Assembly (NCBI RefSeq): GCF_024346675.1
Contig: NZ_AP024851.1
Coordinates: 806,001 to 870,000 of the forward strand
DNA length: 64,000 bases
Source: Photobacterium sanguinicancri
GTDB lineage: Bacteria; Pseudomonadota; Gammaproteobacteria; Enterobacterales; Vibrionaceae
Direction of reading: 5' to 3'
The notes beneath the pieces were generated by a model. That model had not been told where the DNA came from. It made no database searches and worked only from the letters and a program-made list of their open reading frames with translations. Each line of letters starts with the position of its first letter. The first letter of the stretch is position 1. A program made the translations under genes and the position numbers. Of the stretch, positions 44,900 to 53,650 are shown piece by piece.

Positions 44900-45503
44900 C
44901 CCGGCCGTTCGACTTGGCTAAAGCAGCTTGCCTGCCATGATGAAATGCAATTAAAAACGGCGCTTATTAAGCGCGACAAACACTCAACTCAAGGCTGACA
45001 AATTCAAAAATATAACCACGGTAATTACTGCGCGTTTACCTACAAAATAGCGGCTACGATGAAGTTAGCACTATGGTTTACCTAGAAAAGATGAACCAGA
45101 AACGCTCGCCAATATTGATTAAAAGGCAGCCCAAACTAAAGCTGCGAACATCGCCCACAAGTAGACTGTTTTCGGCAACCACCAAAATGTAACCACTTCA
45201 CTGCCAACGCACCGACCACAATATTGAAAGCGGCTATCCTCGATGATGGCGCGGCAATAGCTGAGAAATTTAAGAACTGGGAGTACGCAGAGCATAAACC
45301 GCCACGGCCGAACCATGGTTAAAACCAAATACAGAAGTTGGCGCGGTTACCAGCGGACATTCACGCAAGTCGTTGAGACGTTCAAAAATAAAAAGCCGCT
45401 ATGACCGACGAACGATTCTAACTGCATACGGATTTATCTGGAATTGACCAACTCACAACAACAGCGGAGTTAGGTAAGCAAAAAGAACTGGACCAAGTCG
45501 GGT
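44900..45503. repeat. R-cassette body, copy 8
   Basis: Contains GCGCTTATTAAGCGC. A 3-base change near 45280 (GGGAGTACG) shifts the minus-strand frame, so the second hydrophobic stretch (AMFAALVWAAF) is read in a different frame (45119-45328). Confidence 0.85.
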
Positions 45504-45601
45504 AACGCCGAACATAAGGTGCGCCACGACTAACTCACCAAGCGCACCGAACTCCGAACCAAAACCGCCGAGTGTAATGCGTCACCTTGATGTTTTTGTT
45601 A
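45504..45601. repeat. attC site 25
   Basis: Opens AACGCCGAACATAAGGTGCG and closes CGTCACCTTGATGTTTTTGTTA, 98 bp; same subtype as site 3. Confidence 0.92.
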
Positions 45602-46493
45602 AATGGCTTGAACTATTCGTCAACTTCGCTACTTTAGATGAATTCAATGATTGAAGCTCAATCAAAACAAATATACACATCCCTCCAAAAATCATTAAGA
45701 ATAATAAAAAACCCAACTTAATATATGTAGACTTTTCAAGCCCTAGAGTTTTTGGCGAAAGCATCGTTAATTTTTCCCCTTTTAATCTGGGGTACTCATC
45801 ATAAATTGAACTAACATAATTATCTCTATAAATAGAATCAGGAATTAATTCAAAGTATTTAACCTCAGAAAAATCGTAACTATTTACATACTGTCTTGAC
45901 GTAACTCTTAGGGTATGAACAGCAGAATCCAGCTCCCTCTCGCTTGAGCTTCCTTTAATATCCTTGCTAAAAGGAAATACACTCCAGACCGTCATACTTA
46001 CATTTAAAGGAACTGAGACATGATTAGAAATTGAAATTATAGAACCTCCTCTAGAAGATCGACTATTAAGACTTATTTTATCGATAGTCTTGTCGCTCAT
46101 GACATTGTAGTTATTTAAAGTTATATTTCCTTGGTATGAACTTGCATTCAACTTATAAGGGTCATTGTATGATTTAACTTCATTTGAACAACAACGAGGT
46201 AGGTCTTGTACCATTGTAATTAACATAGAAAAATAAAAAACCATGACAATAAGAACCAATGGCCGACTAATACTCCCTTTGTATGTAAGTATTCCTAACG
46301 GTTTTATCATCACGACACAAAGAACTGCTGATAGTAGAAAAGGAAGCCAAGATAAGTAAAGGTGACGATTACCTAAAGCACTCAATTGCTCACCAATCAA
46401 CCACTTCATGAGTACTAGACCACTAAGGGTAAAAAAAACCAACTTAACAAATGGTATATAGATAGCTTTAGTTTTCACCGAAAAATTATCCAT
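45582..46493 (-). CDS. cassette membrane protein, 303 aa, unknown
   Basis: Three hydrophobic helices near the N-terminus (about 14-32, 45-65, 75-95) and one near the C-terminus (LGFLLFLMIFGGMCIFVLI, about 265-284), with a beta-rich domain of about 160 residues between. Family not recognised. ATG at 46493 follows AGGAG and was preferred to 46538. The last seven codons are inside attC site 25. Confidence 0.65.
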   Translation of the reverse strand: MDNFSVKTKAIYIPFVKLVFFTLSGLVLMKWLIGEQLSALGNRHLYLSWLPFLLSAVLCVVMIKPLGILTYKGSISRPLVLIVMVFYFSMLITMVQDLPRCCSNEVKSYNDPYKLNASSYQGNITLNNYNVMSDKTIDKISLNSRSSRGGSIISISNHVSVPLNVSMTVWSVFPFSKDIKGSSSERELDSAVHTLRVTSRQYVNSYDFSEVKYFELIPDSIYRDNYVSSIYDEYPRLKGEKLTMLSPKTLGLEKSTYIKLGFLLFLMIFGGMCIFVLIELQSLNSSKVAKLTNSSSHLTKTSR

Positions 46494-46540
46494 TTGTACT
46501 CCTTTAACTATTGTTGTGACACCAAAGCCAAATGCCATTT

Positions 46541-46637
46541 AACGCGAACATAAGTTGCGCCACGACTAACCAGCCAAGCGCACCAGACTCCCTACCAAAA
46601 CTGCCGAGTGTAACGCGTCAACTTGATGTTTTTGTTA
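46541..46637. repeat. attC site 26
   Basis: Opens AACGCGAACATAAGTTGCGC and closes GTCAACTTGATGTTTTTGTTA, 97 bp. Confidence 0.92.
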
Positions 46638-46880
46638 TGCCAAACTTTTCATTAACTGACCCATTGCGGCAGCCCTACAAGCAAAGCAACTTTCAGCGCG
46701 TGCATTATATGACACTTAACACCTCAAGGCATGACTTGGAGACTTTATGCTTTGGATTTTTAGATAAATGCTGTGCGCTGAGTTTGATTGAACCGAGGCT
46801 TTTTGAATACACCAAAACCAACCACTTGGTGCCACAGCAGATGACTCAAATTGTATTAACTATACTTTGGAAAAAGTGAG

Positions 46881-47306
46881 TTAGTTATAGAAGTAATTTT
46901 TTACCTTTTCACTTAGCAGAAAATAACCTACTAGCGAGACAGATATAATGCACCAAATTACCAAGCCGGTACCGCTATCAAAAGCAATTGGTAGAAAAAA
47001 TAACAACCATACAAATGGAAGACCTAAACGCCCTAATTTTCTTTTTTGAGCTACAACCAAGCAGATATAGTTAATCCCCAAGCACACTAAAAGGAAACCT
47101 ACAGCCAATCCAGAAGTCCAAAACTGTAAATAGTTCAGCTCTTGGCCATTGAGGCTATACTCTGCATTTGGCCAAGGTAAAAAACCAAGTAACAATATGG
47201 GAAGCATTGTAAGTAACAGCAAAATGTACAGAAACAGCATTGGCTTTGGCATGAATCGCATGCATGTGAACATAAGTAAACAGTTTTTCAAAACAGCTTT
47301 AAACAT
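46881..47306 (-). CDS. cassette membrane protein, 141 aa, unknown
   Basis: Four hydrophobic helices cover nearly all of the protein (MLFLYILLLLTMLPILLLGFL, LAVGFLLVCLGINYICLVV, LPFVWLLFFLPIAF, LVIWCIISVSLVGYFLL, each under 21 residues). I do not recognise the family. AAAGGA precedes the ATG. Between its stop and attC site 26 lies a 240-bp stretch with only a doubtful plus-strand frame (46637-46879). Confidence 0.65.
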   Translation of the reverse strand: MFKAVLKNCLLMFTCMRFMPKPMLFLYILLLLTMLPILLLGFLPWPNAEYSLNGQELNYLQFWTSGLAVGFLLVCLGINYICLVVAQKRKLGRLGLPFVWLLFFLPIAFDSGTGLVIWCIISVSLVGYFLLSEKVKNYFYN

Positions 47307-47328
47307 ACAATTTTCCTTTCATTGGCAT

Positions 47329-47428
47329 AACGCCTTGGCATAAGGTGCGCCAACGCTGAACTTACTAAACCAAATACACTTCAGACCAAAACCGCCGAGT
47401 GTCAGGCGTCACATTAATGCCATTGTTA
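47329..47428. repeat. attC site 27 (R type)
   Basis: 100 bp, R-type arms, closing with CCATTGTTA. Confidence 0.92.
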
Positions 47429-48034
47429 CCCGGCCGTTCGACTCGGCTAAAGCAGCTTGCCTGCCATGATGAAATGCAATTAAAAACTACTCAGATTAAG
47501 CGCGACAAACACCCAACTCAAGGCTGACAAATTCAAAACTATAACCACTAAAATTAATGCGCGTTTACCCACAAAATAGCGGCTACGATGAAGTTAGCAC
47601 TATGGTTTACCTAGAAAAGATGAACTAGAAACGTTCGCCAATATTGATTAAAAGGCAGCCCAAACTAAAGCCGCGAACAACACCCACAATTTTACTGCTT
47701 ACGGCAACCACCAAAATGTAACCACTTCCCTACTAACGAACCGACCACAATATTGAAAGCGGCTATCCTCGATAATGGTGAGGCAATAGCTGAGAAATTT
47801 AAGAACGAGTAAGTACGCAGAGCAGCAACCGCCACGGCCGAACCATGGTGAAAACCAAATGCAGAAGTTGGCGCGGTTACCAGCGAATATTGACGCAAGT
47901 CGTTGAGACGTTTAAAGAATAAGAAGCCGCTACAAACGACGAACAATTCTTACTGCATACGAACTTATCTGGAATTGACCAACTCACAGCAACAGCGGAG
48001 TTAGGTACACAAAAAGAACTCAACCAAGTCGGGT
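47429..48034. repeat. R-cassette body, copy 9
   Basis: An extra base near 47920 opens the minus-strand frame upstream (84 codons, 47692-47946, with FFKRLNDLRQYSLVTAP); the internal GCGC hairpin is lost (ACTCAGATTAAGCGC). Confidence 0.85.
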
Positions 48035-48154
48035 AACGCCTGCATAACACGTTTGCTACTATGCAGACTTAGCTGAATTTTACTGCCTTAATCACTGAAA
48101 CTAAAGACAAACTGACAACGCCGAGTGTAGCAAATCGTGTTGATGCATTTGTTA
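48035..48154. repeat. attC site 28
   Basis: Opens AACGCCTGCATAACACGTTT and closes TGATGCATTTGTTA, 120 bp. Its centre (48070-48126) matches the degenerate site at 20899-20955. Confidence 0.92.
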
Positions 48155-48166
48155 TATGCTACAGAC

Positions 48167-48577
48167 TTAGTTAGCTTGATTTAACTGCAATAAGTCCCAT
48201 TTTGTACCGTATAAGTCTTTAAATACAACAACTGTGCCGTATTCTTCAACACGTGGCTCTTCAGTAAATTCGACACCTTGAGCTTTCATAAACTCATAGT
48301 CACGCCAGAAATCATTAGTTTGAAGAAATAAGAAAACACGACCGCCAGCTTGATTGCCAACTGATTTTAATTGGTCATCATTACTTGCTTGAGCCAATAG
48401 TAAATTTGTACCCGTGGAATTAGGTGGAGATATTTGAACCCAACGCTTACCACCGCCTAAATCAGTATCTTCGACAAGTTCAAATTGTAGTTTTTTGGTA
48501 TAAAATTCAATTGCATCATCATATTTTTCAACAACTAAGGCGATATTACCAATTCTTTGTTCGATGGGCTTATTCAT
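48167..48577 (-). CDS. VOC (glyoxalase/bleomycin resistance) family cassette protein
   Basis: 136-aa vicinal oxygen chelate protein: RIGNIALVVEKYDDAIEFYT, KLQFELVEDTDLGGGKRWV, then FLQTNDFWRDYEFMKAQGVEF and VVVFKDLYGTKWDLLQL, giving the two paired beta-alpha-beta-beta-beta units. Members include glyoxalases, dioxygenases and antibiotic-binding proteins; the substrate is unknown. ATG at 48577 gives a normal family start and was preferred to TTG at 48598. It is a typical integron cargo, since related genes occur in many vibrio arrays. Confidence 0.85.
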   Translation of the reverse strand: MNKPIEQRIGNIALVVEKYDDAIEFYTKKLQFELVEDTDLGGGKRWVQISPPNSTGTNLLLAQASNDDQLKSVGNQAGGRVFLFLQTNDFWRDYEFMKAQGVEFTEEPRVEEYGTVVVFKDLYGTKWDLLQLNQAN

Positions 48578-48644
48578 TTGTGGCTCACTACAGTTCAAAA
48601 GTAGAATTCTACCCTATTTAGCTCATAAACTCATTTTTGCATAT

Positions 48645-48744
48645 AACGCCTTGGCATAAGGTGCGCCAACGCATTACTTACAAAACCAAATACACTTCAA
48701 ACCAAAACCGCCGAGTGTCAGGCGTCACATTAATGCCATTGTTA
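48645..48744. repeat. attC site 29 (R type)
   Basis: 100 bp, identical to site 15. Confidence 0.92.
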
Positions 48745-49350
48745 CCCGGCCGTTCGACTTGGCTAAAGCAGCTTGCCTGCCATGATGAAATGCAGTTAAA
48801 AAATGCGCTGAGTAAGCGTGACAAACACCTAATTCAAGGCAGAAAAATTCAAAAATATAACCACGGTAATTACTGCGCGTTTACCTAAAAAATAGCGGCA
48901 ACGATGAAGTTAGCACTATGGGTTACCTAGAAAAGATGAACCAAAATCTTGCGCGAATATTGATTTAAAGGCAGCCCAAACTAAAGCCGCGAACAACACC
49001 AACAAAATTACATTGTCACTACAACCACCAAAATGTAACCACTTCCCTGCCAACGCACCGACCACAATATTGAAAGCGGCATTCCTCGATGATGGTGCGG
49101 CAATAGCTGAGAAATTTAAGAACAAGTGAGTACGCGGAGCATCAACCGCCACGACCGAACCATGGTTAAAACCAAATACAGAAGTTGGCGCGGTGACCAG
49201 CGAACATTCACGCAAGTCATTGAGACGTTTAAAAACAAGAAGCCGCTACTAGCGAGGAGCTATTCTTACTGCATACGAATACTTCTGGAATTGACCAACG
49301 CACAGCAACAGCGGAGTTAAGTACACAAAAAGAGCTCAACCAAGTCGGGT
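48745..49350. repeat. R-cassette body, copy 10 (identical to copy 4)
   Basis: With attC site 29 it forms a 706-bp cassette matching 37271-37976 with no differences that I could see; sequences outside the two boundaries are unrelated on the left. Confidence 0.9.
48916..49215 (-). CDS. possible small membrane protein of the R-cassette, 99 aa
   Basis: Identical to the frame at 37542-37841. Confidence 0.3.
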   Translation of the reverse strand: MRECSLVTAPTSVFGFNHGSVVAVDAPRTHLFLNFSAIAAPSSRNAAFNIVVGALAGKWLHFGGCSDNVILLVLFAALVWAAFKSIFAQDFGSSFLGNP

Positions 49351-49450
49351 AACGCCTTGGCATAAGGTGCGCCAACGCTGAACTTACTAAACCAAATACA
49401 CTTCAAACCAAAACCGCCGAGTGTTAAGCGTCACCTTAATGCCTTTGTTA
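49351..49450. repeat. attC site 30 (R type)
   Basis: 100 bp, R-type arms, between two R-cassette bodies. Confidence 0.92.
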
Positions 49451-50055
49451 CCCGGCCGTTTGACTTGGATTAAGCAGCTTGCCTGCCATGATGAAATGCA
49501 GTTAAAAATTGCGCTGATTAAGCGCGACAAACACCTAACTCAAGGCAGACAAATTCAAAACTATAACCACAAAAATTACTGCGTGTTTACCCACAAAATA
49601 GCGGCTACGATAAAGTTAGCACTATGGTTTACCTAGTGAAGCCGCACCTTACATTTGCGATGAAATTGATAACAACGCAGCCAAAACCAAAGCCGCGAAC
49701 ATCACCCACAATTCTACTGTTTACGGCAACCACCAAAATGTAACCACTTCCCTAGCAACGCACCGACCACAATATTGAAAGCGGCCATCCTCGATGATGG
49801 TGCGGCAATAGCTAAGAAATTTAAGAACATGTGAGTACACGGAGCATCAACCGCCACGGCCGAACCATGGTTAAAACCCAATAAAGAAGTTGGCGCGGTT
49901 ACCAGCGAACATTCACGCAAGTCGTTGAGACATTTAAAAATAAGAAGCCGCTATGAACGACGAACGATTCTTACTGCATACGGATTTATCTGGAATTGAC
50001 CAACTCACAACAACAGCGGAGCTAGGTAAGCTAAAAGAACTCAACCAAGTCGGGT
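49451..50055. repeat. R-cassette body, copy 11
   Basis: Differs from the others in a central block (TGAAGCCGCACCTTACATTT in place of AAAAGATGAACCAGAAACG), which points to gene conversion or replacement. The body is followed by AAC and the IS1182 element. Confidence 0.85.
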
Positions 50056-50058
50056 AAC

Positions 50059-51886
50059 GAGGCTGTAGAATTTCTTCTCGCCCGTCTCAATTCTGATCCT
50101 ACCGCCATTTCATCACGACATGAACTTGAACGCACTAACTCCTTGTGATCTAATCTAAATTATTCACAACGAGACACGGTTATGCCCAACTTCAAAACCG
50201 ATTACTCGAACCAAAACATGTTCGTTCCTGTCATCATCGATGAACAACTCATCCCCGGCACTATCGAGTATGCGATTTCCCACATTGTTGATAATCACCT
50301 CGACCTCTCGCCCTTTAATGCGCACTACCACAACGACAAAAATGGGGCTGCGGCTTACCCTCCTTCTATCATGCTTAAGGTTGTCTTTTACGCCTATTCC
50401 CTCGGCATGTTATCTAGCCGACGCATAGAAAGAGCCTGCATCAACAATGTCACCTTTATGTGTTTATCTGGGGATGCAAGACCACATTTCACCACTATTG
50501 CGTCTTTCATCGCACAGATGAAGGACACCATTGAGCCACTGTTTACTCAAGTTCTAATGATATGTGATGAACAAGGCCTTATCGGGCGTAACATGTTTGC
50601 TATTGATGGCTGTAAAATTTCATCCAATGCCAGTAAAGAATGGAGTGGCACACACGACGAGTTACGACGCAAGAAAGAGAAACTTCAACGCGCCAGCCAA
50701 CGTATTATCGAGCGTCATCAAAGCCAAGATGCACTCCCAAATGACGTTATCGAACAAGACTTACGACAAAAGCAAAAGCTTGATAAGGGCGCCGATAAAA
50801 TTGGGGCGTTTCTCGCTAATACTCAAGATAAACTTGGCAGCAGCAACAAACCTATAAAAAGCAATATTACCGACAACGACAGCGCCAAAATGACTACGTC
50901 TAAAGGTACTATTCAAGGTTATAACGGCATCGCCATCACCGATGACAAACACCAAATCATTCTGCACAGCCAAGTATGGGGAAGCGTTGGTGAGCAGCAA
51001 ACACTGAAGCCTGCTGTACTCGCATTAAAAGCCCAACTGGATAAGCTACCGAATATGGCACAGTACACCACCAAGTTCACCGCTGATAGTGGCTTTCACA
51101 GTAAAACCAACCTCAAGTTCTTAGCAGAAACGCCATACGACTGTTACGTCGCCGATACCGGTTTTCGCAGCCGCAACCCACTGTTTCAAAGCAGTGAAAC
51201 CTATCAAACTGAGCAAGCGAAAAAACGAAAGAAACGCTCGAAAACAGGCAAAACCTGTTACCCCATTTCCATGTTTGAATTCAACCAAGACGAAATGACT
51301 TGTCGCTGCCCTGCCGGAAAAATAATGCGGCTAAGCAGTAAAAATGCTGTCATCCGTGGTGAACGGGGCGCTCAGTTTTGTGGTTATCTCAATGATTGCC
51401 GACAATGTGTTCACCAGTCACAGTGCATGAGAAAACCACCTGGCAAGCAAGTCGGCCGACAAGTGTTCTTCATCTACAAAAACACCAAAGGCTTTGACCA
51501 CATGCAAGCTATGAAAGACAAGATTGATAGCCCAGAAGGAAGGCGGCAATACAGTAAGCGGCTTGGGTGCGTTGAACCTGTTTTTGGCAACATCACCGTC
51601 AACAAACAGATGAACCGGTTTACGCTGAGAGGAAAAGAGAAAGTAAACGCCCAATGGGCGATGTTCAGCATGCTCCACAACATAGAAAAGCTACGAAATT
51701 GCATTATATAGAGGGTAAAACCTCTCAAATCAACGAAAAACGCCGCTAAACTCTCATCTTGCCGCTATATCTTTCCTTACCATGATAAAGGCCACTATCA
51801 TCGCGCAGCATTTAGGGCATTGTCTGTAGAATAAATGGCGATCAAACATGGAAAATCGGCTAAAAAGCGAGAAATTCTACAGCCTC
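50059..51886 (+). mobile_element. IS1182-family element inserted at an attC core
   Basis: Terminal inverted repeats GAGGCTGTAGAATTTC at both ends bound 1828 bp. AAC stands on both sides (50056-50058 and 51887-51889), which is either a 3-bp duplication or two core sites; the right copy belongs to attC site 31. Confidence 0.9.
50182..51711 (+). CDS. IS1182-family transposase, intact
   Basis: 509-aa DDE transposase with the N-terminal helix-turn-helix domain (YPPSIMLKVVFYAYSLGM), the first catalytic Asp in MFAIDGCKI, the second in FTADSGFHS and the Glu near RLGCVEPVFGNI, plus a Cys-rich insert (CRCPAGK, CRQCVHQSQC) typical of IS1182. The frame is complete, so this is the only IS in the window that could be mobile now. 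It lies on the plus strand, against cassette orientation. Confidence 0.92.
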   Translation: MPNFKTDYSNQNMFVPVIIDEQLIPGTIEYAISHIVDNHLDLSPFNAHYHNDKNGAAAYPPSIMLKVVFYAYSLGMLSSRRIERACINNVTFMCLSGDARPHFTTIASFIAQMKDTIEPLFTQVLMICDEQGLIGRNMFAIDGCKISSNASKEWSGTHDELRRKKEKLQRASQRIIERHQSQDALPNDVIEQDLRQKQKLDKGADKIGAFLANTQDKLGSSNKPIKSNITDNDSAKMTTSKGTIQGYNGIAITDDKHQIILHSQVWGSVGEQQTLKPAVLALKAQLDKLPNMAQYTTKFTADSGFHSKTNLKFLAETPYDCYVADTGFRSRNPLFQSSETYQTEQAKKRKKRSKTGKTCYPISMFEFNQDEMTCRCPAGKIMRLSSKNAVIRGERGAQFCGYLNDCRQCVHQSQCMRKPPGKQVGRQVFFIYKNTKGFDHMQAMKDKIDSPEGRRQYSKRLGCVEPVFGNITVNKQMNRFTLRGKEKVNAQWAMFSMLHNIEKLRNCII

Positions 51887-52005
51887 AACGCCCTGTTAAG
51901 GTGTGAGCAACGCAATACCGAAGCCACCGCATAACACCTTAAACACAAAACGCAACGCATAGCAAAAATGCCACGCGTTGCGAATCACTCTTAAACAGAT
52001 TGTTA
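51887..52005. repeat. attC site 31, VCR/VPR type
   Basis: Opens AACGCCCTGTTAAGGTGTG and closes CTTAAACAGATTGTTA, 119 bp. It contains ATGCCACGCGTTGCGAATC, the mark of V. cholerae/V. parahaemolyticus type sites, and encodes a 30-residue DUF3265-like frame on the minus strand. Confidence 0.92.
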
Positions 52006-52008
52006 TAT

Positions 52009-52488
52009 TTATTTGTCAGCCCAAGACTCGTATACCTTTTTGATATTTCTATAGGTAGTTGCCATTGTAAAGTCGTCAGGAAAATCTTTTACAGCAGCTT
52101 TAATAATGTCTCGATACTCTAATCTCATATCCTCAGCATCAAGCAGCTCTTTGTTGACACAAAAGCACAGTCTATCTAATGCATTTAAATACATTTGCTT
52201 TGCTTCATTGAGCCTCAATTTTAATGCTGTGAACTCCTCCTCTCCGGCATTTTCAGCTTCAGATACAGCTATGGCTGCCTCACTAAGTACAAGTCTTCTA
52301 TCAGCGATCTGTTGTTCCAAAGCCAGAAGTGCACTAAGTTGACTTATTGAGTTTGATTTTACTGCTTGAGTAACTTGAGCTGTTAGTTGCCCAAGTTGAG
52401 AAAGAGCTATACCCAGCATAACCAAAGCAATGATGGCGGATACAGTGTAAATAATAACCGTCACTAAGTTATATGTTTCAGCAGCCAT
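52009..52488 (-). CDS. cassette protein with one membrane helix and coiled coil, 159 aa
   Basis: An N-terminal transmembrane helix (VTVIIYTVSAIIALVMLGIA, about 9-28) is followed by a long coiled-coil region rich in Leu, Gln and Ala (SQLGQLTAQVTQAVKSNS, then ALLALEQQIADRRLVLSEAA). The ATG overlaps the stop codon of the upstream 88-aa gene (TAATG), so the two are translationally coupled. Family not recognised. Likely acts at the inner membrane, perhaps with its partner. Confidence 0.65.
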   Translation of the reverse strand: MAAETYNLVTVIIYTVSAIIALVMLGIALSQLGQLTAQVTQAVKSNSISQLSALLALEQQIADRRLVLSEAAIAVSEAENAGEEEFTALKLRLNEAKQMYLNALDRLCFCVNKELLDAEDMRLEYRDIIKAAVKDFPDDFTMATTYRNIKKVYESWADK

Positions 52489-52754
52489 TACTTTTTAACC
52501 TTCTGGGCAATGACTCTTTTTGCAGCCGCTAAAATGTCTGACAGAGAGTCTGCACCTTGCTTTTCAAGTATAAAATCTTGATCACCACCTAACTTTTTAT
52601 ATAAGTCAGCCCAAAACTGTCTTTGTCCATCTTCACTAATCTTCGATGCATTCAGAACGTTTTGCGCACTACTTACAATAGATTCAGCTTCTTCTCGACT
52701 AGAAGCACTAAGTAGCTTTTCTTCTGTTTGATTTAAATATTCATTCAATGTCAT
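52488..52754 (-). CDS. small cassette protein, 88 aa, unknown
   Basis: Soluble, helical 88-aa protein (TLNEYLNQTEEKLLSASSRE, then the central SAQNVLNASKISEDG and a basic tail AAKRVIAQKVKK). AAAGGAGAA precedes ATG at 52754, which I chose over 52784. It is the first gene of a two-gene cassette with the membrane coiled-coil protein. Function unknown. Confidence 0.6.
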   Translation of the reverse strand: MTLNEYLNQTEEKLLSASSREEAESIVSSAQNVLNASKISEDGQRQFWADLYKKLGGDQDFILEKQGADSLSDILAAAKRVIAQKVKK

Positions 52755-52773
52755 TATTTTCTCCTTTAAATAT

Positions 52774-52891
52774 AACGCCTGCATAACACGTTTGCTACCA
52801 TGCAGATTAAGCCCAAATTTACCACTTAATACGGTAAACTCAAAGAAACCTAGAATGCCGAATGTAGCAAATCGTGTTGATGCATTTGTTA
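52774..52891. repeat. attC site 32
   Basis: Opens AACGCCTGCATAACACGTTT and closes GTGTTGATGCATTTGTTA, 118 bp. Confidence 0.92.
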
Positions 52892-53533
52892 TATTAATTC
52901 TCTCAACTTGTTGTAATTTGAAATTATATTTTCCAATTCAGCCGTGCAAAGATCTTTATATTTATCACGACACCCTTGCTCACCAACATAATGGATGAAA
53001 CTTTGATTACGTTCATAATCATAATTATCATAGATACCCAAAATTCTATTAAGCGAATTTGAAATTTCATCTAAATATACTTTTACATCTTTACTTTCAA
53101 AGTAAAACATCGAAAAATCCAAGATTGCAGATTTAATTTCATTATATTCTTCAACTTCAATCCTAAAATCATATATAGGCTCATCAATATACCGAAAGAA
53201 AACGTCATATTTATTAATAAACCCCCTTAATTGAGACTGATCATTCTCACTAAGATTTTTTATTTTTAATATTAGTGATTTTTTATAATTAACAACTTCT
53301 TCCTTCGTATAATTTTTACTCTGGCTCGTTTTTGAATCAAAAGCATCATGATGTTCTAAGCACAACCATGCTAAATTACTTTCATTACTGTTTTCATTAT
53401 TTTGATCTATATGTGCTATCTGCCCTTTTTTTTCAGAAAAATTACCATCGATCCCAAAACATAAAGCACATCTTCTCTTAGATTCCATTAATATTTGATT
53501 CTGAGTTTTTTTTGATATTGAAACTCTACCCAT
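52889..53533 (-). CDS. HNH endonuclease-like cassette protein, 214 aa
   Basis: The N-terminal 80 residues contain an HNH fold: RRCALCFGIDG with the first Cys pair, GQIAHIDQNN with the His, and SNLAWLCLEHHDAFD with the Asn and His of the nuclease site. The C-terminal 130 residues are helical and unrecognised, possibly a partner or sensor domain. ATG at 53533 follows GGAGG. The TAA stop comes from attC site 32. It is the second cassette after attI, so it should be among the better expressed ones. Confidence 0.8.
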   Translation of the reverse strand: MGRVSISKKTQNQILMESKRRCALCFGIDGNFSEKKGQIAHIDQNNENSNESNLAWLCLEHHDAFDSKTSQSKNYTKEEVVNYKKSLILKIKNLSENDQSQLRGFINKYDVFFRYIDEPIYDFRIEVEEYNEIKSAILDFSMFYFESKDVKVYLDEISNSLNRILGIYDNYDYERNQSFIHYVGEQGCRDKYKDLCTAELENIISNYNKLRELI

Positions 53534-53550
53534 TACAACCTCCATAATAT

Positions 53551-53650
53551 AACGCCTTGGCATAAGGTGCGCCAACGCTGAACTTACAAAACCAAATATA
53601 CTTCAAACCAAAACCGCCGAGTGTCAGGCGTCACATTAATGCCTTTGTTA
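53551..53650. repeat. attC site 33 (R type), first attC after attI
   Basis: 100 bp, R-type arms. Confidence 0.92.

Noticed and set aside
46532..46879. Plus-strand 115-codon frame
   Set aside because: Its first 35 codons are attC site 26 sequence and the rest has no ribosome site or recognisable domain; a gene starting at 46637 cannot be excluded but is not supported.
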